A DNA stretch of 33,361 bases. Origin: Candidatus Poribacteria bacterium. GTDB taxonomy: Bacteria > Poribacteria > WGA-4E > PCPOR2b. The notes under the pieces are model-generated. The model did no database searches, was not told the origin of the DNA, and saw only the letters and a list, made by a program, of their open reading frames with translations. Both the position numbers and the translations under genes were made by a program. The DNA is taken from NCBI GenBank assembly GCA_022567695.1, contig JADFGN010000013.1, forward strand, positions 1-33,361, read 5' to 3'. Shown here in pieces: positions 9,551 to 18,605 of this stretch; the stretch's first letter is position 1, and each line of letters begins with the position of its first letter.

Positions 9551-9698
9551 TCAGTAGTCCACAATTTCACACATTTTGTCATTCCTTCGCTGCGCTCAAG
9601 GACAGGCCTGAGTCGAGAGAAAGATCTCTCTGTTGCCTGATTTTTCAAGAGAACAGATTCTTCGCAAAACCGCAGAATGACATTCTGCGGACTACTGA
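9551..9698. repeat. MITE/REP-like structured intergenic element with 10-bp terminal inverted repeats
   Basis: TCAGTAGTCC (9551-9560) and GGACTACTGA (9689-9698) are perfect inverted repeats; internal palindrome CCGCAGAATG-A-CATTCTGCGG (9670-9690) and hairpin GAGAGA-AAGA-TCTCTC (9615-9630) with outer CAGGC/GCCTG. Confidence 0.6.
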
Positions 9699-9731
9699 CA
9701 ATCATAATCACGTTAAAAGGAGATTCTAAGA

Positions 9732-10364
9732 ATGTATCGTTTAGTCACCATATTGCTTATTCTTATATGTTCAGTATCTATGATGAGTTGCAGCGCGCTT
9801 ATTTCCAAACAGGAGTGGAGCGACAACTACACGCAAATAGAAGGCGTCCGAGCAACAAGCCCTGAAATGATTGACGGAAATCTAAGAACTGTCGGCGAAA
9901 CAACCTTCCCTGAAGGTGCTCAACAGTTTTATGGTTCGTCTCCGGCGTCCGAGGCAATTATCACGTTACCCAAAAAAATGCTGATCCGCCGGATTGTGAT
10001 TCATTCGGATAACTTGAAGACATTCGATGTGTTCGCTGATAAAGGGGGAAGTTCTATTAAGAGCACAGATTGGCAACTGATCAAGGAGGTCAAGAGCGTC
10101 CATAAAAATCCAATCGATTTATCGCTTCCGATTGCATTCCCCACCGACAAGATCCGTATCCGAGTGTTGAACACAAGTGATGACGCTGAACTTCGCCGCC
10201 GAGAACGTGCACGTTCAGGTGGATTTTCCCGGTTTACGCGGAATCGTCGCGCCGTCGGCAAAATCTATGAAATCGAACTGTACGGCTACAAATCGACGAA
10301 GGAATCCTCAAAGAAAAAAGAAATTGATCAGCGCGAACAAGAACTCGATGAGTTGTTGAAATGA
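9732..10364 (+). CDS. Lipoprotein, discoidin-like/beta-sandwich candidate (paralogue A)
   Basis: Lipobox-like SMMSC; AAAAGGAGA upstream; segments IRRIVIHSDNLKTFDVFAD..., WQLIKEVKSV..., IYEIELYG typical of carbohydrate-binding beta-sandwich proteins. Confidence 0.8.
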   Translation: MYRLVTILLILICSVSMMSCSALISKQEWSDNYTQIEGVRATSPEMIDGNLRTVGETTFPEGAQQFYGSSPASEAIITLPKKMLIRRIVIHSDNLKTFDVFADKGGSSIKSTDWQLIKEVKSVHKNPIDLSLPIAFPTDKIRIRVLNTSDDAELRRRERARSGGFSRFTRNRRAVGKIYEIELYGYKSTKESSKKKEIDQREQELDELLK

Positions 10365-10415
10365 TGTTGGGGATGGATTAACCGCCCCGGTTCCTAAAGT
10401 TGTAAAATTAAAGAC

Positions 10416-10434
10416 GCGAAAATAAAATTTTCGC
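10416..10434. terminator. Perfect inverted repeat between the two lipoprotein genes (terminator or leader hairpin)
   Basis: GCGAAAAT-AAA-ATTTTCGC, 8-bp perfect stem. Confidence 0.4.
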
Positions 10435-10457
10435 ACCTAAATCGGAAGGAGGCAAAC

Positions 10458-11033
10458 ATGCGTTTATTAACATTCGCCGTTGCTATGCTGTGTTTGGTTT
10501 GTTTTGTCGGGTGCTTGAGTACAGGCCCAAAAATCCAGTGGAGCAGGAACATCGCTGTTTTCGCTGCTAGTAAAGATGCAAAGCTCAACGACGATAACAT
10601 ATACTCAGTTGGTGAAACCTCTCCGCTAATTGAAAGTGCCAGGGATGTGGCATCACAAGAGGAAGCTGATAAATACACTCAGGCAGTTCTTGAGTGGGGA
10701 AAGCCACAACAGATCCAAAAGATCGTTATCAAGGCTGATGTTGGAGCTTTGGAAGTCTTCGACATTCAGTATCGAAATGAAGAGGGAAAGTGGGAAACGC
10801 TTAGAAGTGTCAAAGATCACATCAAAGAAGTATATAAGTACCAACGGAAGGAACCGATTATCACCCGTGAACTGCGCCTCAAAGTTCCGCGTCAATGGGA
10901 TTCCCGTCTGATCCGCGGACAGAAACGATCAACGAGAACGGAGACAGGGGCACCGTCTGGAAGCTTCAAAAAGATTCGCGAAATTGAAGTCTACTACGCC
11001 CTGCCCGCCGAAGAACCAGCAGTAGCGCAGTAA
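10458..11033 (+). CDS. Lipoprotein, discoidin-like/beta-sandwich candidate (paralogue B)
   Basis: Signal and lipobox-like VCFVGC; GGAGGC upstream; IQKIVIKADVGALEVFDIQYRNEEGKWETLRSVKD...IREIEVYYAL parallels the preceding gene. Confidence 0.8.
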   Translation: MRLLTFAVAMLCLVCFVGCLSTGPKIQWSRNIAVFAASKDAKLNDDNIYSVGETSPLIESARDVASQEEADKYTQAVLEWGKPQQIQKIVIKADVGALEVFDIQYRNEEGKWETLRSVKDHIKEVYKYQRKEPIITRELRLKVPRQWDSRLIRGQKRSTRTETGAPSGSFKKIREIEVYYALPAEEPAVAQ

Positions 11034-11102
11034 ATGCCGATATTTTCCAGATAAGTATCCCTCCCGAAAACTGATGTGCCGCAACTCCAAGAGTTATAGG
11101 TT

Positions 11103-12272
11103 ATGTTATCTGATGAAACGAAGAGTTTGATTCATCTCAGCCTTATTCGGGGTGTCGGTAATCAAACGATTCGATGCCTGTTGCGGGCTTTTGCATCCGC
11201 GCAGAAAGCTTTGACAGCCGCGTCCGAGGAGTTAGCCCAGGTTGATGGGTTAACTCCTGCTATTCGCCGACGTATTGTAGGGGGAAGAGAAGACGTTTCG
11301 ATAGACCGCGAACTTCAACTTATCCAAACTCACGGATGCCAAGTTGTTACGATTCACGATGAATCCTACCCTTCGCTTCTCAAGCAGATTGCAGATTCCC
11401 CTCCTTTACTTTACATCAAAGGCAAACTCCCACCAGAAAATACATTAAACATTGCTGTTGTCGGGTCACGGAGTCCAACAGACTACGGCAAAACTATCTG
11501 CCATCAACTCAGTTACCAACTTGCTGCGAAAGGCATTACCGTTGTCAGCGGTTTTGCACGGGGCCTCGATACCTGTGCACATCGAGGGGCTCTTGATGCC
11601 AAGGGACGAACGATTGGGGTGTTGGGCAATGGATTAAGTTTAGTATATCCTGAGGAGAATAGGGGGCTTGCTGATGACATTGTCGAATCCGGGGCGTTGA
11701 TTTCCGAATTTCCGATGACTATGCCGCCGATAGCAAGGAATTTCCCCCGCCGCAATCGTGTAATTAGCGGCTTGACTTGGGGAACGCTCGTCGTCGAAGC
11801 GTCAGATCGCAGTGGTGCCTTGATAACAGCGCGTTTCGCAGCAGAGCAGGGAAGGGAAGTTTTTGCGGTACCGGGGCAGGTCTTCTCCAAACTGTCAAGA
11901 GGAACACATCAGCTTATCAATCAAGGTGCTCACCTCATAAGCACGGTTGATGATCTCCTCGATGCGCTTCCCACCCATTGCCTGGAATTGCCCCGTCTTT
12001 CTTCGACTGCGCAGCCTCCCAAAAAACCACAGGTACAATCCGTAGTAAATCATACTCCAACTCAAGCTACGCAACCCACTCCTCCCCCCGCTTTGCAACT
12101 CAGTGCTGATGAACAGGCGGTTCTTGCAGCAATTGATTCCCCTTCCTCACATATCGATCAGATCGCCCGGATAGCAAAACTTCCAATCAACAAAGTGTCT
12201 GGAACCCTTGTCATGCTTGAACTCAAAGAAATCATTCAGCAGTTGCCGGGTAAACGATATGTCAAAAAATGA
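11103..12272 (+). CDS. dprA: DNA processing protein DprA
   Basis: YPSLLKQIADSPPLLYIKG, VVGSRSPTDYGK, VSGFARGLDTCAHRGALDA, FPRRNRVISGLTWGTLVVEA; C-terminal winged-helix-like region. Confidence 0.96.
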   Translation: MLSDETKSLIHLSLIRGVGNQTIRCLLRAFASAQKALTAASEELAQVDGLTPAIRRRIVGGREDVSIDRELQLIQTHGCQVVTIHDESYPSLLKQIADSPPLLYIKGKLPPENTLNIAVVGSRSPTDYGKTICHQLSYQLAAKGITVVSGFARGLDTCAHRGALDAKGRTIGVLGNGLSLVYPEENRGLADDIVESGALISEFPMTMPPIARNFPRRNRVISGLTWGTLVVEASDRSGALITARFAAEQGREVFAVPGQVFSKLSRGTHQLINQGAHLISTVDDLLDALPTHCLELPRLSSTAQPPKKPQVQSVVNHTPTQATQPTPPPALQLSADEQAVLAAIDSPSSHIDQIARIAKLPINKVSGTLVMLELKEIIQQLPGKRYVKK

Positions 12273-12355
12273 AGCGGATTGTAGTGCGGAAGGGTGAAGT
12301 TGCCGAATACGACCCGACAATTTCTGATGTTGGTTGGTGAAACTCCGCGGTCTGA

Positions 12356-12375
12356 GTTGCCTTGCTGCAGGCAAC
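12356..12375. other. Small perfect hairpin between dprA and accA-like gene
   Basis: GTTGCCT-TGCTGC-AGGCAAC; no U-tract follows, so not a clear rho-independent terminator. Confidence 0.35.
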
Positions 12376-12436
12376 ATGTCAAATGAACGAAACGAAAAAT
12401 TAGGCAAACACGTATTATAATTTGGAGATTGGAATC

Positions 12437-13402
12437 ATGCGTTCAAGGTCTTTAAGTTTTGAAACGCCACTCATTGAATTAAGTCAGCACCTTGCACAAT
12501 TCAAAGCCTTCGCGGAAGACCATCCAGAATTAGACCTTACCAAAGGCATTCAAGCACTCGAAGAAAACTTGGCAGATCTCACTAGAGGAGCCTTTCAGAA
12601 TCTGACCCGTTGGGATAAGATTTGGCTGGCACGGCATGAGCAACGTCCACAAGCCTCCGTTTATATCAAAGCTCTCTTCGACGATCCAATTGAGTTGCAG
12701 GGCGATAAATTATACGGCGATGATCGCTCTTTAATTGGAGGGCTTACTTGGTTCGAGGGACAACCAGTTGTTTATCTCGCACAACAGAAAGGGATGAATT
12801 TCAAAGAACGACAGGAGATGAACTTTGGGTACACACGTCCCGAAGGTTACCGCAAGGCACGACGTTTAATGAAATTGGCAGAGAAATTTGATCGTCCTCT
12901 AATCTGCCTCGTCGATTCACCCAGCGCGCATTTTGACAGACAATCAGAAGAGCGAGGGCAAGCTATGGCAATCGCTGAAAACCTTGCTGAGATGGCGACC
13001 TTGCGTGTCCCAATTCTCGTGGTGCTTATCGGCGAAGCCGCCAGTGGTGGAGCTATAGCCATTGCGGTCGGCGATCGCCTGCTGATGATGGAGCATGCTT
13101 TTTATTGTGTTGCAACCCCTGAAGCGTGCAGTGGGATTGTGTGGAAAGATCAGGGTGAACACGCTCCAGAGGCCGCAGAAGCACTCAAACCAATGGCTGA
13201 AGATCTCTTGCAACTTGGCGTCATTGATGAGATTATTCCGGAACCTCTCGGTGGCGCGCACCGTGACGTTGAATTAGCCACCCAGCACGTCAAAGATGCA
13301 ATTCGAACGCACTTGAAGGAATTGATGCAAATCGATCGAGAGAAACTTGTCGAACAGCGATATGAACGCTATAGGAAGATTGGCATCTATGGCGAAGAAT
13401 AA
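12437..13402 (+). CDS. accA: Acetyl-CoA carboxylase carboxyltransferase alpha subunit-like (divergent)
   Basis: N-terminal IELSQHLAQFKAF..., ARHEQRP, DRSLIGGLTWFEGQPV, FGYTRPEGYRKARRLMKLAEKF, ASGGAIAIAVGDRLLMMEHAFYCVATPEACSGIVWKD, IDEIIPEPLGGAHRD. Active-site region differs from canonical AccA. Confidence 0.85.
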   Translation: MRSRSLSFETPLIELSQHLAQFKAFAEDHPELDLTKGIQALEENLADLTRGAFQNLTRWDKIWLARHEQRPQASVYIKALFDDPIELQGDKLYGDDRSLIGGLTWFEGQPVVYLAQQKGMNFKERQEMNFGYTRPEGYRKARRLMKLAEKFDRPLICLVDSPSAHFDRQSEERGQAMAIAENLAEMATLRVPILVVLIGEAASGGAIAIAVGDRLLMMEHAFYCVATPEACSGIVWKDQGEHAPEAAEALKPMAEDLLQLGVIDEIIPEPLGGAHRDVELATQHVKDAIRTHLKELMQIDREKLVEQRYERYRKIGIYGEE

Positions 13403-13496
13403 AAAACAGATAGGAAAACCATCTCAAATCCAAATTAGAAACAAAACCCTACCACGACCCACCAAACGCATTACCCATCCACTCCTCCTAAATTTC

Positions 13497-13525
13497 TTGA
13501 ATACTTAACACATATATGCTATACT
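13497..13525 (+). promoter_or_regulatory. Sigma70-type promoter candidate
   Basis: TTGAAT (13497-13502), 17-bp spacer, TATACT (13520-13525), in the 518-bp non-coding region upstream of uvrA. Confidence 0.5.
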
Positions 13526-13560
13526 ATTGTGTAGTGAAGCGTAAGAGAGATTTCACCATA

Positions 13561-13588
13561 CCTGACCCTTTGGCAAACTCAGGGCAGG
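13561..13588. repeat. Short imperfect hairpin (CCTGaCCCT...AGGGCAGG)
   Basis: CCTGACCCT TTGGCAAACTC AGGGCAGG: stem with a single bulge in non-coding DNA. Confidence 0.4.
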
Positions 13589-13757
13589 CTCTACGGCTTC
13601 AGTCATTTTCGAGAGCTAAAAGCCCTTTCGTTTATGCTTCCATCTGGCCTTCCAACAATTAAAAGCATGGTCCGTTTTTTTATTGCCCAGGCAAGCCAAC
13701 CAAATTTGTAACGTATCTTCTCAAAAAATGGTGGAGATTTCTGCATGCCGCAGTCAC

Positions 13758-13812
13758 GGGAGGGCAAGGCTCCTGCCGCGCCTTTTGGTTCGGCGGGAGC
13801 CTCACCCTCCCA
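13758..13812. repeat. Palindromic repeat, copy 1 (upstream of uvrA)
   Basis: GGGAGGG-caa-GGCTCC-t-GCCG-loop-CGGC-g-GGAGCC-tca-CCCTCCC; shares 25 bp GTTCGGCGGGAGCCTCACCCTCCCA exactly with 16949-16973. Confidence 0.8.
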
Positions 13813-13932
13813 CCCGCAGGATCTGATTTCTTGCGGGAACTTATTCCCGAAAATTAGTTAAAATCGAAGAATGCCAGATCTCAGGGGTTAGTAACATTAG
13901 TCAACCAAATCAACTCTAAATTGGAGGGCATG

Positions 13933-16857
13933 ATGAGAACAACAATCGCCGTTAAGGGTGCAAATGAGAACAATTTACAGAATATAGATGTGGAGATCCC
14001 CCGAGATAAACTCGTGGTCTTTACGGGAATTAGTGGCTCCGGGAAATCGTCGCTTGCATTTGAAACTATCTATGCGGAAGGGCAACGTCGTTTCCTCGAA
14101 TCTTTATCTACGTATGCCAGGCGATCGATTCGGCAGTTGAAGAAACCAGATGTCGAGTCTATTGTGGGTTTGTCTCCGGTCGTATCAATTGAACAAAAAA
14201 CGGTTACCAGAAATCCGCGTTCAACTGTCGGAACGATGACCGATCTCTATGACTATTTGCGTATGCTCTACGCTACCATTGGTGCTTCTCATTGTCCTTA
14301 TTGCAGAGAGGAAGTCCCAATCAAATCACCCTACCAAATGGTGGAACACATCTTATCACTACCAGAAGGTACGGAAATCGAACTCCATGCCCCGATCTTC
14401 AAGCTCTACGGTGAAGATTACGCCTATCTTTTTGATGACGTACGCACTAAAGGATTCCGGCGGGTATTAATTGATAATGAACTGCATGACATCAGTGAAG
14501 AGATAGAACTCGACGAAGGCAAGACGTTTGAAATGAAAGTGATCGTCGATAAGTTCATCGTTAAGGACAATATTGATAAGCAACTCCTCACATCGATTGA
14601 AAACGGCTTGATTGTTGGTGAGGGCTTCTTGAGCTTTCACATCATGAATCCAGATTTTGTTGTTCAAGGAACAGGTGGGCGAGGCACAACATCTGACCCA
14701 TTAGACGCATTCTATGAAGGCTTCGGCTGTCCCGAACATCACCTCGCTATGGGCTATGGCAATCCCGGCAACCGCTTCACCATGGGCGAGTTAGCTCCAT
14801 ACTATTTTAGCTTCAACGAGCCAAACAGTGCCTGTGTAACCTGTTCAGGGCTTGGTACTTATCTCCAAGTGTATCCAGACCTACTCGTCCCGGATAAAGG
14901 CAGAAGTATCACAGATGGAGCTTTTGTGCGCGAAGCCTTTAACTACGACATGGCTCGCTGGGACGGACGCATCATGTACAGTATGTCAAAACACTACGGT
15001 TTCAGCTTGGACGCGCCTTTCAAAGACCTCCCCGATGAGATTGTCGATATCCTACTCTATGGGACTCGGGGTGAGAAGTTTAAGATTGACTTGCCACAAG
15101 AGGTAAAAAATAGAGAGCGTCACATCGGCAGAGAGATCCGCTTTGATGGAATTATCACCCGCATTGAACGTCAATACAGACGCTATCGCAAGCGCGGAGT
15201 TGCTCATTCTGGAATGGAAGATTATCTAAGAAAAGTGATGATCGAATATACCTGTCCAGATTGCGATGGGACTCGATTGAAGAAACAGCGGCTTTTGGTT
15301 AGCGTCGAAGGTAAGACCATCCATGAATTAGGAGAAATGCACTTTGAAGAATTTAAGGATTTCCTAGAACAAATTCCGATTCCAGAGCGCAAAATGGAGG
15401 TAGGTACTCGAATCATCAATGAGATTACGTCCCGATTAGACCTCCTGCTCGGCATCGGTTTGGATTATCTCAACCTCAACAGAAGGTCTGGCACGCTTTC
15501 CGGCGGGGAATCGCAACGTATCCGTCTCTCAACGCAGATCGGCTCGGGATTGATGGGGATGTTGTATGTCCTCGACGAACCAAGCATTGGACTCCACCCC
15601 AAAGATAACGTCAAGATGATTGATACGCTGAAACGGTTGCGGGATATTGGAAACACGGTCATTGTTGTCGAGCATGATGAATCCACAATCAAGGCAGCAG
15701 ATCACATTATTGAACTTGGTCCCGGCCCTGGTGTTCATGGCGGGAAGGTCGTTGCGGAAGGTCCCTTTGAGGAAATTCTAAAAAGTCCCGCGTCGTTGAC
15801 CGGACAATACATGAGCGGCGCACGGCAGATTGAACTTCCCGAAATCCGAAGGGAGTTGAATGGAACTTCACTAATCATTCGCGGGGCGCGCGAGAACAAC
15901 TTGAGAAATATCGATGTGGAACTCCCGTTGGGCGTGTTCATCTGTGTCACAGGTGCATCCGGGTCAGGCAAAAGCACACTGGTAAATGAGATTGTGTACA
16001 AGAAGCTCTACTCCCTTTACCATGATAGTCGCATTCTCTCAGGCGACCATGATAGCATTGAGGGATGCGAATATGTCAGCGACGTAATTAGCATCGATCA
16101 ATCCCCAATTGGACGTTCACCACGTTCTAACCCCGCGACCTACATCGGTTTCTACGATAATATCAGAAAACTCTTTGCGAGTACCCCGGAAGCCCAAGCA
16201 CGTCGGTATACGGCATCCCGGTTTAGCTTCAATCTTAAAGGCGGACGTTGCGGCGAGTGTGGCGGGGAAGGATCGATCACGACTCAATTGCACTTCATGC
16301 CGGACGTAGAAGTGATATGCCCCACGTGCAAGGGCGCAAGATATAATGAGGAGACCCTTGAAATCACGTACAACGAAAAAAACATCGCGGAAGTTTTGGA
16401 TATGCCTATTGAGGAAGGCGTCGAGTTCTTTGTCGATCAGCGGCTCATCCATCACAAATTGGGCGTTCTCAATGACCTTGGGATGGGATACCTCAAGTTG
16501 GGACACCCGGCGACTATTCTTTCCGGCGGAGAAGCGCAACGGGTGAAATTAGCAAATGAACTGAGTAAAATTAAGCGGGGCAAGCACAATTTCTACATTC
16601 TTGATGAGCCGACCACTGGCCTCCACCTCGCTGATATTCAGAAGCTACTCGACAGCCTAAACCGTTTGGTTGATGCGGGTCATACCGTGCTGGTCATTGA
16701 ACATCACCTGGACGTCATCAAAACCGCAGATTACGTTATCGATCTGGGACCAGAAGGAGGGCATAAAGGCGGAGAGATTATCGCACAGGGTACACCGGAG
16801 GAGATAGTGAAAATCCCGGCCTCCTTTACAGGTCAATTCTTGAAAGATTACCTTTAA
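13933..16857 (+). CDS. uvrA: UvrA-family excinuclease ABC subunit A
   Basis: Two ABC modules ([56 protein letters not shown]), [35 protein letters not shown], zinc-binding [36 protein letters not shown]-initiated ORF from 13921; ATG 13930/13933 more likely after GGAGG. Confidence 0.92.
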   Translation: MRTTIAVKGANENNLQNIDVEIPRDKLVVFTGISGSGKSSLAFETIYAEGQRRFLESLSTYARRSIRQLKKPDVESIVGLSPVVSIEQKTVTRNPRSTVGTMTDLYDYLRMLYATIGASHCPYCREEVPIKSPYQMVEHILSLPEGTEIELHAPIFKLYGEDYAYLFDDVRTKGFRRVLIDNELHDISEEIELDEGKTFEMKVIVDKFIVKDNIDKQLLTSIENGLIVGEGFLSFHIMNPDFVVQGTGGRGTTSDPLDAFYEGFGCPEHHLAMGYGNPGNRFTMGELAPYYFSFNEPNSACVTCSGLGTYLQVYPDLLVPDKGRSITDGAFVREAFNYDMARWDGRIMYSMSKHYGFSLDAPFKDLPDEIVDILLYGTRGEKFKIDLPQEVKNRERHIGREIRFDGIITRIERQYRRYRKRGVAHSGMEDYLRKVMIEYTCPDCDGTRLKKQRLLVSVEGKTIHELGEMHFEEFKDFLEQIPIPERKMEVGTRIINEITSRLDLLLGIGLDYLNLNRRSGTLSGGESQRIRLSTQIGSGLMGMLYVLDEPSIGLHPKDNVKMIDTLKRLRDIGNTVIVVEHDESTIKAADHIIELGPGPGVHGGKVVAEGPFEEILKSPASLTGQYMSGARQIELPEIRRELNGTSLIIRGARENNLRNIDVELPLGVFICVTGASGSGKSTLVNEIVYKKLYSLYHDSRILSGDHDSIEGCEYVSDVISIDQSPIGRSPRSNPATYIGFYDNIRKLFASTPEAQARRYTASRFSFNLKGGRCGECGGEGSITTQLHFMPDVEVICPTCKGARYNEETLEITYNEKNIAEVLDMPIEEGVEFFVDQRLIHHKLGVLNDLGMGYLKLGHPATILSGGEAQRVKLANELSKIKRGKHNFYILDEPTTGLHLADIQKLLDSLNRLVDAGHTVLVIEHHLDVIKTADYVIDLGPEGGHKGGEIIAQGTPEEIVKIPASFTGQFLKDYL

Positions 16858-16864
16858 CGCACCA

Positions 16865-16973
16865 TGGGAGGGCGACGCTCCTGCGGAGCAAAGTTCGGCG
16901 GGTGGACTGGTCAAGTCCAGTTCACCTCCCTTCGGCCTGCGGAGTAAAGTTCGGCGGGAGCCTCACCCTCCCA
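16865..16973. repeat. Palindromic repeat, copy 2, enlarged (downstream of uvrA)
   Basis: TGGGAGGG (16865-16872)/CCCTCCCA (16966-16973) arms; internal 21-bp direct repeats TGCGGAG[C/T]AAAGTTCGGCGGG (16882-16902, 16938-16958) around hairpin TGGACT-GGTCA-AGTCCA (16903-16919). Confidence 0.75.
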
Positions 16974-16982
16974 TCTGAACAA

Positions 16983-18371
16983 TTATCGCTGATTACTTGG
17001 CACCGCTGGTTTTGCCGTCCACGTCTGACGCTTTGCCATGGCAACAACATTATGCGCTTCAAAGCCGGGTGCCATGAGCCATCCACCGATTCGCATCTTC
17101 TTAAAATCTTCCCGTTCAGCGAGCGTTGGTGTGTTCTGAGCCAATTCAATCATCACCGTTTTGGGCGGTTGCGATTGTGCGTGCACATCCCTGATGAGGT
17201 TGGCTGCGGCTTTTAGGAAATCTCCCGGAGTGACTTGCTGACCTACCAGATCAATGATCGAAGGAACGCGATGAGCAAAGCTAACCTTTTGGTGAGCTTG
17301 AGAAGCGGCATTGAGGAATACATCCAAATTCACCTGAATCGGCGCATCAGAAACACAATCCTCGGTTGGGCCGATGGGGCGTCGAATCGGGAGGGTTGTC
17401 GGGAGTGTACGAGACTGATTGTAGCCATCCAAAATGAAGGCCGCAATCCCAAAGATTTCTGCCGGAGAAAGGAACAAGCCGTTTGCCCGATGGTAGGTGA
17501 GTTCTCCTGAAACCGACCTCATAATGTCCAACGCCGTTTCCAACGAAATCCACACATTTTCCTCTTTGTACTTCTCATAGATCTCCCGGTATGTCACGAC
17601 GGGAATGCCTTCCCCTGCAACAAACTCCAGAAAGCGGTCCGCCGCCTCTTGAATCGCTTCTGCATCTGCCTTCGGACGCTTGGGCACAGGCTTCCACTGT
17701 TCTCGCGGCGTGTTCTTCCCATCTCTGAAATTCAAGCCATCTCCGAAAGTCTTTGCGAGCATCAGACAGGGATGGCTCATCATGACTAAATATCCCTCAC
17801 TCCAACTTTCATAGCGTTCGAGAAAGCCATCTTTCATGTGCTTAAACCGATTTTCGACATTCATGGAACGCTCAAAAGAGGTGTGGTACTTCAAACAGAG
17901 CTGATTACAAAACCACATCGGCTGTCCGGGTGCGTACTCAACCGGGGCATCAGCAAAAACTGGAAGACCCAAAATTGACATGCCATAAGTCACCTGCGGT
18001 CCCCAGCTGCTACCCGGTTTACAATGTGCGGTTGGGCGCTGCCCCATAATATGCTCCACATCGGCAATTCCCGGAGTTTCCTCCGCCAGGCATCTTCGCA
18101 CACCGTCATCCCAATTGAGTTCATTCAGATACTCCGCGTGCGTTGGATGAACTGAGTGGAGATCTGAGTGGTAATCAATCTCGTGTTCCTTCAGTGAGTC
18201 AATAATGTCACGCCTCCCGCGATCTCGTAGGACGCGGGCTTTTTCACCAACAATGCAAAAGCAGCCTTTAAGTCCATGCTTTGTGAGCATATCCGCCCAG
18301 ATTTTCGTAGCATCGTCTGTAAAAGGGGCTTGATATTCCTCTGTGTCATACGCAAAAACAACAGATACCAT
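16983..18371 (-). CDS. Polysaccharide deacetylase (NodB-like) family protein with repeated C-terminal module
   Basis: MVSVVFAYDTEEYQAPFTDD, HSDLHSVHPTHAEYL, DAEAIQEAADRFLEFVAGEGIPVVTYREIYEKY; C-terminal internally similar segments. ORF opens at 18401, preferred start 18371. Confidence 0.7.
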   Translation of the reverse strand: MVSVVFAYDTEEYQAPFTDDATKIWADMLTKHGLKGCFCIVGEKARVLRDRGRRDIIDSLKEHEIDYHSDLHSVHPTHAEYLNELNWDDGVRRCLAEETPGIADVEHIMGQRPTAHCKPGSSWGPQVTYGMSILGLPVFADAPVEYAPGQPMWFCNQLCLKYHTSFERSMNVENRFKHMKDGFLERYESWSEGYLVMMSHPCLMLAKTFGDGLNFRDGKNTPREQWKPVPKRPKADAEAIQEAADRFLEFVAGEGIPVVTYREIYEKYKEENVWISLETALDIMRSVSGELTYHRANGLFLSPAEIFGIAAFILDGYNQSRTLPTTLPIRRPIGPTEDCVSDAPIQVNLDVFLNAASQAHQKVSFAHRVPSIIDLVGQQVTPGDFLKAAANLIRDVHAQSQPPKTVMIELAQNTPTLAEREDFKKMRIGGWLMAPGFEAHNVVAMAKRQTWTAKPAVPSNQR

Positions 18372-18605
18372 CTTCGGCTCCTTGTGAATAGTGTCAATCA
18401 CGATTTGTGTTGTGCAACAGCTTCAAAATCTATAAATCTAACAAGTTTGCTGACTACGAACCTATGAATTAGTTGTAGTGCACTAGCCGCATCAACTTTT
18501 GCGTTGAAATCTCGCCTGTTGCAATATTCAATTCTTTCATCTTCCGACGCGCCATCACAAAAGCAGCAAAGGTTTACAATGAATCATAGAGTGCGCCAAC
18601 AGTAC

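Noticed and set aside
9529-9865. Small ORFs over the cysS 3' end and intergenic region (9529-9729, 9677-9865)
   Set aside because: They are read-through of the palindromic repeat element, not proteins.
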